Assembly: GCA_964639525.1 (NCBI GenBank)
Contig: CAZXDS010000210.1
Span: 1-5,775, forward strand
DNA length: 5,775 nt
Source: CAZXDS01 sp964639525
GTDB lineage: Bacteria; Bacteroidota; Ignavibacteria; Ignavibacteriales; Melioribacteraceae
Reading direction: 5' to 3'
The notes beneath the pieces were generated by a model. The model had not been told where the DNA came from and did no database searches. It saw only the letters and a program-made list of their open reading frames with translations. Position numbers and translations under genes: made by a program. Each line of letters begins with the position of its first letter. Position 1 is the first letter of the stretch. Below are positions 1 to 5,769 of this stretch, one piece after another.

Positions 1-17
1 AATAAATTTATTTTGGT

Positions 18-77
18 ATGAGACATTTTTTAATTCTTCTATTTTTGCTTCAATTTTGGAGTATCCCAAGTAATTCT
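18..77 (+). other. Signal peptide coding region
   Basis: The first 20 codons encode a short basic start (MRH), a hydrophobic stretch FLILLFLLQFW, then SIPSNS followed by QTVES. The small-residue pattern S18-N-S20 before Q21 fits signal peptidase I cleavage. No Cys follows, so this is not a lipoprotein. It places the mature protein beyond the inner membrane, consistent with the C-terminal barrel. Confidence 0.8.
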
Positions 78-2636
78 CAAACTGTAGAGTCTCAAAAATA
101 TATTTACATTGTTCCCGGTGAGCATTATAAAGCCGGCGGGTTTCACAACTTTCTATTTGGTAAACATTGGCGGGATGTTTGGACAACCAAAATTAAAGTT
201 CCCGTTCTTAATCTTGATAAGTTTGCCGGTGGTTTAATTCCGATTAAAAAAGGCGGCGGATTTCAAACAAAGTCGCTGCGGTTAAAGGGCAATGACGGGC
301 ACATTTGGAAATTCCGTTCAATTGAAAAGGATCCGTCAAAAGCATTACCGCAAGATTTGCGTGAATCTTTGGCTGATGACATTCTGCAAGATCAAATTAG
401 TTCTTCCAACCCTTTTGCTCCTTTTGTTGTTGCTCCAATTCTTGATTCGGTAGGCATTCTGCAATCAAAACCGTATTTATATTTTATGCCGAATAGTAAA
501 AAACTTGGAATATTTCAATCGGAATTCGGCGGTATGTTGGGGATTATAGAAATTCATCCTGATGTAAAAAAAAAAGAAAGCATAAGGTTTAAAAATACCG
601 ATAAAGTTGAAAGCACTTTTAAATTGTTTCATCGTTTGGAAAAACATCGTGAAGAAAAAGTAAATTCAATTGAATACTTAAAAGCCCGATTAATTGATTT
701 ATTAATTGGTGATTGGGACAGACATACAGATCAATGGAAATGGGCGAGGGAAACGATTAGTGGAAGAAAAAGATGGTTACCCATTCCACGAGACCGAGAT
801 CAAGCTTTTGCAAAATTCGATGGATTGCTTCCTGCACTTGCTGAAATAATTGTTCCGCAATTCAATAATTTTGGATACTCATTTCAGAATGCAAAATATC
901 TTACTTGGAATGGAAGATTTGTTGATAGGCATTTTTTAACCGAAATTACTAAAAGCAAATGGGATTCCGTTACGTTTTTTGTAAAAAAGAAACTGACAAA
1001 TTCACTAATTGATTCAGCCGTAAAAAAACTTCCACCTGAAATATTTCCCATTGCAGGAAATGAAATTGCAGCAAAACTGAAATTCCGTAGAGATAGTCTT
1101 TCTTGCATTTCAAATGAATTTTACAATTTAATAAATTCAGTAGTTGATATTTATTGTACTAGCAAAGATGATTACGTTGATGTAAAACGGATTTCTAATT
1201 CTAAAACATCGGTCTCTGTTTTCAAAATAAACAAAAAATCTCGACTGAAAAAAGGAATACCGCTTTATCAAAAAACATTTGATAATAATATTACTGATGA
1301 AATTAGAATATATCTACTAAAAGGAAACGACAAAGTTATGTTAAGTGGAAAAGTTAGTCAAAGTCCGGTTGTTCGCATTATAGGAGGGAAAGGGAAAGAC
1401 GTAGTAACGGATAATTCTGAAGTAACCGGATATTTTCTTTCTGTAACTCCGTTTAAAACTGAAAAAGACAGGTGCATAGTTTATGACAGCGGAAAAAATA
1501 CTGTCGTAAATTTTGGAAAAGGTACGATTTACGATAATGAAAAAGTTGTTGTTCCAAAAGAGGATGAACAAAAATATCGTCCGCTTCAAAAAAATAGAGG
1601 TTCCGAAAATTATAAATATCCTGTGGTAAATTATACTACCGATGATGGATTTATTATCGGGGCGGGCATTTTATTTTTTGATTACGGATTTAGAGCTAAA
1701 CCTTATAAAACGAAATTTAATGCCAATGTATTTTACGCCACAAAACCAAAAAATGCAGCACTTCATTTTGGAGGCGGTTTTAATTCCATAATAAAGCATG
1801 CGACAATAAATTTGGATTTGGATGCTTCAGGATTAGTATTTACAAAATATTACGGCTACGGTAACGAAACCGCTTTTAGTGCAAATTTGGAGAGGGATGA
1901 TTTTTATAAATTGGAAGAAAAATTATTCTCAATCAGCCCGTCCGTTCAATTTCATTTATCAAATTATTCAAATCTAAATTTCGGAATATCATATTTTTAT
2001 TCTAAAGCAGAATTGAATAATGAATCTTTATTGAATTCGTTTCCGAATAAGCGATACGGATTAGGGAACTTTAATTTAATTAGTTTATCTGCCGGTTTCA
2101 TTTTTGACAGCCGGAACAATATTTCAAATGCCAATAAAGGAATTTACTTTAAAATTAGTGAGCAGTTTTACCCGGGTGCATTTAGCAATGAAGAAAGTTT
2201 TTCAAAAGTATCGAGCGATTTCCGATTTTACATTACTGCAAAACCGTTTTTAAAAACTACTTTTGCTTTCAAAAGTTCTGCTGAAAAGATATTTGGGAAG
2301 CATCCATTTTTTTCTTCGGTATTTCTCGGAGGTTCACGTAATTTATTAGGCTACAGCAGGGAACGTTTTTCCGGTGATGCAAGTTTATTTGGAATGGCGG
2401 ATGTACGTACAACGTTTGGAAATGTAAAATTATTAATTAATGGAAAGTTGGGATTTCATATTTTCGGTTCAGCCGGAAGAGTGTTTGCGGAAAATGAAGA
2501 ATCAAAAAAATGGCATTCTTCGCATGGCGGAGGATTTTGGATTTCTTATTTGAATAGGGCACTTACAATTGTAACCACTTTGGCTCATAGCGCTGAAGCC
2601 AATCAATTTTATGTGAGTTTTGCTTTTGGTTTTTGA
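18..2636 (+). CDS. BamA/TamA-like outer-membrane beta-barrel protein with a kinase-like periplasmic region
   Basis: Predicted outer-membrane protein of 872 residues. Residues 1-20 are a signal peptide (MRHF, hydrophobic core, cleavage likely after SNS20) without a lipobox Cys. Residues about 30-390 form a conserved mature region: GGL at 71-73, KKGGGFQTKSLRL at 77-89, QDQIS at 124-128, GDWDRHTDQWKW at 231-242, PIPRDRDQAF at 255-264, and LKFRRDSL at 354-361. Residues 430-515 look beta-rich and include GGKGKDVVTD at 456-465. Residues about 535-872 alternate like a transmembrane barrel. Omp85-type marks there are DDGFIIGAG (542-550), DSRNN...NKG (697-708), LGGSRNLLGY (770-779) and a terminal Phe in FYVSFAFGF. 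From family knowledge, FCB relatives often carry an N-terminal metallophosphoesterase; none is present here. An in-frame TAA at 3-5 forces the start at 18 and the signal peptide supports it. No Shine-Dalgarno is seen. The architecture is well supported; the cargo or activity is unknown. Insertion, secretion or lipid-handling roles are all possible. Confidence 0.85.
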   Translation: MRHFLILLFLLQFWSIPSNSQTVESQKYIYIVPGEHYKAGGFHNFLFGKHWRDVWTTKIKVPVLNLDKFAGGLIPIKKGGGFQTKSLRLKGNDGHIWKFRSIEKDPSKALPQDLRESLADDILQDQISSSNPFAPFVVAPILDSVGILQSKPYLYFMPNSKKLGIFQSEFGGMLGIIEIHPDVKKKESIRFKNTDKVESTFKLFHRLEKHREEKVNSIEYLKARLIDLLIGDWDRHTDQWKWARETISGRKRWLPIPRDRDQAFAKFDGLLPALAEIIVPQFNNFGYSFQNAKYLTWNGRFVDRHFLTEITKSKWDSVTFFVKKKLTNSLIDSAVKKLPPEIFPIAGNEIAAKLKFRRDSLSCISNEFYNLINSVVDIYCTSKDDYVDVKRISNSKTSVSVFKINKKSRLKKGIPLYQKTFDNNITDEIRIYLLKGNDKVMLSGKVSQSPVVRIIGGKGKDVVTDNSEVTGYFLSVTPFKTEKDRCIVYDSGKNTVVNFGKGTIYDNEKVVVPKEDEQKYRPLQKNRGSENYKYPVVNYTTDDGFIIGAGILFFDYGFRAKPYKTKFNANVFYATKPKNAALHFGGGFNSIIKHATINLDLDASGLVFTKYYGYGNETAFSANLERDDFYKLEEKLFSISPSVQFHLSNYSNLNFGISYFYSKAELNNESLLNSFPNKRYGLGNFNLISLSAGFIFDSRNNISNANKGIYFKISEQFYPGAFSNEESFSKVSSDFRFYITAKPFLKTTFAFKSSAEKIFGKHPFFSSVFLGGSRNLLGYSRERFSGDASLFGMADVRTTFGNVKLLINGKLGFHIFGSAGRVFAENEESKKWHSSHGGGFWISYLNRALTIVTTLAHSAEANQFYVSFAFGF
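566..575 (+). repeat. A10 homopolymer inside the barrel-protein gene
   Basis: Ten consecutive A residues lie in the reading frame and encode most of Val-Lys-Lys-Lys (residues 183-186). The frame is open on both sides and family-like sequence continues across it, so the gene is in the on state as given. Tracts of this length are prone to slippage in replication, transcription and sequencing. Confidence 0.9.
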
Positions 2637-2688
2637 ATGTGAAAGATATTAAAGAATTAGCATTTGATTATGTTTTTTCGCATTACAA
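2637..2688. other. Convergent intergenic gap without a clear terminator
   Basis: These 52 bases separate the stop codon of the barrel protein (TGA ending at 2636) from the stop codon of ppk1 (TAG on the minus strand, at 2689-2691). I looked for a GC-rich hairpin followed by a T run in both directions. There is a T6 run around 2672-2677 on the plus strand, and GCATT occurs twice, but as a direct rather than an inverted repeat. No stem with a convincing loop is visible. Termination here may be factor-dependent or occur inside the neighbouring gene. Confidence 0.6.
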
Positions 2689-4794
2689 CTACTTTTTATG
2701 AATTGCCGAATCTTCATTTAATGACTTATGCCGTTTCTTAAAATAATTGTAAATATCAATTTGTGCTCGTCTTTCAATATCCTCTTTACTTTTTACATAA
2801 TTATTATTTTGCTGTGTATCAACTATCCGGGCTTTTGTATTGTCTTCAAACTGTATTTTAAGAAAATTTTTCACTTCTTTTTTAATTTCATTGTCGTAAA
2901 CAGGAAATATTACTTCTATTCGTCTATTTAAATTGCGACGCATCCAATCTGCCGAACCTGAATAAATTTTTTCCTTTCCGCCATTATGAAATACAAAAAA
3001 TCGCGTGTGTTCCAAATATTTATCAACAATACTAATTACTTTAATGTTTTCGCTTAATCCTTTTACTCCGGGAATTAAGCAGCAAATTCCCCGTACTATC
3101 ATTTTTATTTTTACGCCGGCATTGCTGGCGTCATAAAGTTTGTTAATTGTTTTCCAATCTTCCAAGCTGTTCATTTTTAAAATTATTTCGGCTTTCTTCC
3201 CTTTTACAGCATTTGAAATTTCATTATCAATTAATTTGTTGAAAACTTTTCGCATATTGAAATGTGCAATCAGTAAATGCTCAAATTTATAGTTTTCAAT
3301 TCTACCGGATAAATACTTGAAAATTTCTTCGGTTTCTTGTATTAACCTTTCATCGGTAGTAAATATTCCAAAATCGGAATAAATTTTGGCGGTTTTTTCA
3401 TTAAAGTTACCGGTGCCGAAATATCCGTAATTTTTAATTTTACCATTTTCCATTCTGCTGACAAGAGCAATTTTAGAATGTACTTTCAGTCCCGGGAAAC
3501 TGTAGAAAACAGCAATTCCGGCTTGTTCCATTTCTTTTGCCCAACGGATATTGGATTCTTCGTCAAAGCGAGCTTTAAGTTCCACAAACACCATTACTCT
3601 TTTCCCATTTTCTGCAGCGCGAATCATCGCTTTTACAACTTGTGAATTATCGGCAACACGGTATTGTGTCATTTTAATTGCCGTAACATCAGGGTCATTT
3701 GCCGCATCAATCAAAAATTTAAGCACATAATCAAACGAATGATAAGGGAAAAACAAGGAAATATCTTTTTGTGAAATCGCTTCAAAGCTATTAGAATACT
3801 TTTCAAAGTCATCTTTTTTTATAGATGACTGAGTTGAGTTGGTAAGCTTACTATTTTTAGGAATAGGGAATGAAAAAAAATCATAAAAATTGTGATATCG
3901 CCCGCCGGGAACTATATCTTCAACTCCAAGCAGAAAAGCCTCTTTTAGAAATTTTAGAAACTGCGGAATCATTTTTTCGTCATATAAAAATCGTGATGGA
4001 ACTCCGGTATTTCTTCTTCTTAAGCCTTTCATGATTTTAGCAAGCAAGTTGCCGCTAAATTCATCTTCAATGTACATCTCGGCATCGCGAGTAAGTTTTA
4101 TAGAAAATACATCTTCTACGTTATAAGCTTTAAAAATTTCACTCAATTTAAAGCGAATAATATCGTCAAGAAATATAAAATTTTTTTCACCTTCCTTCGA
4201 TGGAAGTTCTATGAAGCGAGGCAAATGATTTGTAGGAATTTCTACCAATGCGTAATAATATCTTTTTCGCTGAACAACTTTTGGATGCTTGCCTTTTAGC
4301 TGTTTATTTGTGAGTCTAACCGCAAGATAAAGCCGATTGTTTTTTAAGAATGGGGTAATTCTTTGTTTTACAACAAGCAAAGGCTGAATGTGTTCTAAAA
4401 CATTATCATCATAATAGGAATTTAAAAATTTGATTTGTTTCTTAGTAAGTTCAGTTTCATTTATAAGATAAATATTATTTTCTGCAAGCTGTGGAATTAT
4501 GCTGTCTCGAAAAATTTCACCAATTTCTTTTTGATGTTTTTGAACTATACTGTTTATTTTAACTATTAAATGTTTAGGATTGAAATCTAATTTATCTTGG
4601 GATTTTTTCTTTAATCCCAACAAACTTCTTAATGAAGCAACCCGAACTCGGTAAAACTCATCTAAGTTAGATGAATAAATGGCAAGAAATTTTATTCTCT
4701 CGTAAAGAGGAACCGATTTATCTTTTGCTTCCTGTAAAACTCTATAATTGAAGGAAAGCCAACTTATTTCTCTATTGAAAAACTTTTCAGTCAT
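2689..4794 (-). CDS. ppk1: Polyphosphate kinase 1
   Basis: Cytoplasmic or membrane-associated enzyme that reversibly transfers the gamma-phosphate of ATP to polyphosphate through a phosphohistidine intermediate. The protein has 701 residues, close to the usual length (E. coli 688). The N-domain opens with the family signature FNREISWLSFNYRVL (residues 5-19), and SSNLDEFYRVRV contains N43, matching the ATP-site Asn. The two phospholipase-D-like C-domains hold R379 (TQYRVA), R409 (KARFDEESNI), the phosphoacceptor H439 (GLKVHSK) and H596 (YLEHTRFF). These match E. coli R375, R405, H435 and H592 with a constant offset of four. GTGNFNEKTAKIYSDFG (460-476), RGICCLIPGVKGLSENI (568-584) and SADWMRRNLNRR (614-625) are further conserved blocks. 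A Lys/Asn/Ser-rich insert at about 311-337 is poorly conserved in my recollection. The start codon overlaps the end of sixA by 8 bases and no Shine-Dalgarno is seen, which suggests translational coupling. It appears intact. No ppx is visible in the window. Confidence 0.98.
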   Translation of the reverse strand: MTEKFFNREISWLSFNYRVLQEAKDKSVPLYERIKFLAIYSSNLDEFYRVRVASLRSLLGLKKKSQDKLDFNPKHLIVKINSIVQKHQKEIGEIFRDSIIPQLAENNIYLINETELTKKQIKFLNSYYDDNVLEHIQPLLVVKQRITPFLKNNRLYLAVRLTNKQLKGKHPKVVQRKRYYYALVEIPTNHLPRFIELPSKEGEKNFIFLDDIIRFKLSEIFKAYNVEDVFSIKLTRDAEMYIEDEFSGNLLAKIMKGLRRRNTGVPSRFLYDEKMIPQFLKFLKEAFLLGVEDIVPGGRYHNFYDFFSFPIPKNSKLTNSTQSSIKKDDFEKYSNSFEAISQKDISLFFPYHSFDYVLKFLIDAANDPDVTAIKMTQYRVADNSQVVKAMIRAAENGKRVMVFVELKARFDEESNIRWAKEMEQAGIAVFYSFPGLKVHSKIALVSRMENGKIKNYGYFGTGNFNEKTAKIYSDFGIFTTDERLIQETEEIFKYLSGRIENYKFEHLLIAHFNMRKVFNKLIDNEISNAVKGKKAEIILKMNSLEDWKTINKLYDASNAGVKIKMIVRGICCLIPGVKGLSENIKVISIVDKYLEHTRFFVFHNGGKEKIYSGSADWMRRNLNRRIEVIFPVYDNEIKKEVKNFLKIQFEDNTKARIVDTQQNNNYVKSKEDIERRAQIDIYNYFKKRHKSLNEDSAIHKK
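4787..4794 (-). other. sixA stop / ppk1 start overlap
   Basis: On the minus strand the sequence ATGACTGA contains the ppk1 start ATG (4794-4792) and the sixA stop TGA (4789-4787) in different frames. There is no purine-rich ribosome-binding site in the bases just upstream of the ATG. The layout is that expected for a ribosome finishing sixA and restarting on ppk1, which would tie the amounts of the two proteins together. Confidence 0.85.
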
Positions 4795-5308
4795 TCAAAA
4801 CGTCGGCTTCATTTTGTAAATATTTTTTTGGAAATTCGTACCTAACCAACTTTCCACTTTGCATTTCAATTTCACACCATTTATTGAAATCAAACTCAAG
4901 TTCCACCATGCCGGAAGTTGGAATATTATCAATATATTCTTTCGAGATAACATTATTTAACGCCGTAACGCCCGGGTTGTGTCCAAAAATCATTACTTCA
5001 TTAGCTTCATCCGGTAGAGTTTGAACTAAATCAATTAAATAGCCAAGTCGGGCATCATAAATATGGGTTTCTTCTTTAATCTTTTTCGCCGGATAACCGA
5101 TTTCCGTTGCTACGGTTCTTGCTGTTGTGATTGCTCTTTTGGCGGGACTCGACAGAATGATGTCGGGTTTAATATTTCGTTTTGCCAATAATTTACCCAT
5201 AAACGGGGCATCTTTTGTTCCTCGCTTATTCAGCGGACGGTCAAAATCCGACATTTCTTGAAATTTCCAACTTGATTTGGCATGACGGCAAATATATAAT
5301 TTTTTCAT
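4787..5308 (-). CDS. sixA: SixA-family phosphohistidine phosphatase (histidine phosphatase superfamily)
   Basis: Small cytoplasmic phosphatase of 173 residues (E. coli SixA 161) that hydrolyses phosphate from protein histidines via a phosphohistidine enzyme intermediate. Visible family marks are LYICRHAKSSW at 4-14 with R8 and nucleophile H9, DFDRPLNKRG at 21-30, LSSPAKRAITTA at 52-63 with R58, and the second catalytic His in FGHNPG (H100). PTSGMVELEFD near 120-130 is typical of the family. An ATG 20 codons upstream (5368) is in frame, but the added residues do not resemble the family. SixA proteins usually begin immediately with MK-LYL-RHAK, so I chose 5308. The upstream ATG also falls inside a possible promoter -35 element. 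This is the first gene of a two-gene operon with ppk1, overlapping it by 8 bases. The actual substrate is unknown: E. coli SixA acts on ArcB or nitrogen-PTS phosphohistidine, and that cannot be assumed here. Confidence 0.93.
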   Translation of the reverse strand: MKKLYICRHAKSSWKFQEMSDFDRPLNKRGTKDAPFMGKLLAKRNIKPDIILSSPAKRAITTARTVATEIGYPAKKIKEETHIYDARLGYLIDLVQTLPDEANEVMIFGHNPGVTALNNVISKEYIDNIPTSGMVELEFDFNKWCEIEMQSGKLVRYEFPKKYLQNEADVLND

Positions 5309-5341
5309 TGTCGTTACTTGAATGTGATTAAAATTAATTGA

Positions 5342-5368
5342 TTTATAAATATTTGCAAGAAATATCAA
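5342..5368 (-). promoter_or_regulatory. Possible promoter for sixA-ppk1
   Basis: Read on the minus strand, TTGATA (5368-5363) is followed after 15 bases by TATAAA (5347-5342). Initiation would fall near 5335, giving a leader of roughly 25-30 bases before the ATG at 5308. The spacer is shorter than the usual 17, the region is very AT-rich, and the FCB-type -7 motif TAnnTTTG is not found here. The match could easily be chance; what favours it is position and fit with the chosen sixA start. Confidence 0.3.
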
Positions 5369-5504
5369 AAAAACAACTTAAATTAAAATATAGATTTATC
5401 AATATACTAAGTTGAAATAATAAATCATAAGCCCTTTTTTTAAAGCTCAAATTGCAAATTAAATTGGCGGAATTATTTGTGAGGAGATTCACTGAAAAAA
5501 GTAA

Positions 5505-5614
5505 AATCCCAAACAACAATCGGCAATTACATCAAAAATATTTCTGCACTGAACCATTAATTTGTAACAGTTAGTTTGTGATTTCGTAAAATATTTTATA
5601 TTATAATCCCAAAC
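5505..5614 (+). repeat. Direct repeat AATCCCAAAC, two copies 100 bases apart
   Basis: AATCCCAAAC occurs at 5505-5514 and again at 5605-5614, start to start exactly 100 bases. Flanking bases differ after the ten, so this is not a long duplication. Two identical decamers that include a CCC in such AT-rich DNA are somewhat unlikely by chance, but not strongly so. They could be protein-binding sites (GTTTGGGATT on the other strand) or coincidence. Confidence 0.4.
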
Positions 5615-5639
5615 TATGCAATAGAAAAAATGAAAGGAG
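5602..5639 (+). promoter_or_regulatory. Possible -10 box followed by an AAAGGAG ribosome-binding motif
   Basis: TATAAT is present at 5602-5607, but no good -35 hexamer sits 16-18 bases upstream (TTGTGA at 5576-5581 would need a 20-base spacer). Downstream, AAAGGAG at 5633-5639 is the best Shine-Dalgarno-like sequence in this part of the window and precedes a TTG at 5650 by 10 bases. The pair suggests rightward expression of something short or of a gene beyond the edge. Each element alone is common in AT-rich DNA. Confidence 0.2.
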
Positions 5640-5649
5640 TCTCTATATT

Positions 5650-5769
5650 TTGAATTTTAGAGAAAATACCATCCATCCATTGCCTTCGTTTTACCGGAAG
5701 AGCAATCTTAAGCACCTTTTTGTCAGCGATTCGGGGTCAAAATTAAGATTACAAAAAACAACACGTTAA
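5650..5769 (+). CDS. Doubtful 39-residue reading frame with TTG start
   Basis: A frame beginning TTG at 5650 runs to TAA at 5767-5769 and encodes 39 residues, including HPLPSFYRKSNLKHLF and ending QKTTR. It is strongly basic and has no membrane segment or motif that I recognise. In its favour are an AAAGGAG motif at 5633-5639 and the locally higher GC content. Also in its favour is a preceding seven-codon frame (MKGVSIF, ATG at 5630) whose TGA stop overlaps this TTG. Against it are the small size, the non-ATG start, an inverted repeat inside it, and an equally long open frame on the opposite strand. It may be a fragment of a decayed gene or mobile element rather than a functional gene. Confidence 0.15.
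   Translation: MNFRENTIHPLPSFYRKSNLKHLFVSDSGSKLRLQKTTR
5704..5750. repeat. Bulged inverted repeat (possible RNA hairpin)
   Basis: AATCTTAA (5704-5711) is the exact inverse of TTAAGATT (5743-5750). Just inside, TTTTG (5718-5722) pairs with CAAAA (5738-5742). The right arm is therefore continuous for 13 bases while the left arm has a six-base bulge, closing around a loop of about 15 bases. The stem is AT-rich. It is not followed by a clear T run on the plus strand, so it is a poor intrinsic terminator. It could be a regulatory hairpin, a recombination or insertion end, or chance. Confidence 0.35.

Noticed and set aside
884..1108. Minus-strand open frame of 74 codons inside the barrel-protein gene
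   Set aside because: It lies wholly inside a well-supported gene on the other strand and shows no recognisable domain.
1341..1589. Minus-strand open frame of 82 codons inside the barrel-protein gene
   Set aside because: Its Phe/Ile/Asn-rich content is what antisense of Lys/Glu-rich AT-rich coding sequence gives; the plus-strand protein is clearly real here.
2640..2690. T6 run near 2672 as an intrinsic terminator for the barrel-protein gene
   Set aside because: No complementary GC-containing stem precedes the T run; the two GCATT copies are direct, not inverted.
2728..2931. Plus-strand hydrophobic open frame of 67 codons opposite the end of ppk1
   Set aside because: It is antisense to conserved Ppk1 sequence. 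The apparent membrane protein is an artefact of complementing AT-rich codons.
5309..5368. Longer SixA start at the ATG ending at 5368 (20 extra residues)
   Set aside because: The extra residues do not resemble the family, which starts immediately before the RHAKSSW strand, and this ATG overlaps a plausible promoter element.
5671..5680. ATCCATCCAT tetranucleotide repeat
   Set aside because: Only two and a half units; too short to mean a microsatellite or array.
5671..5727. Minus-strand open frame opposite the 39-codon TTG frame (includes KRRQWMDGIF), and a short open run from the window edge to a stop at 5723
   Set aside because: Both are short, lack a properly placed start with a ribosome-binding site, and match nothing I recognise. 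Two opposing open frames in one place argue for chance.
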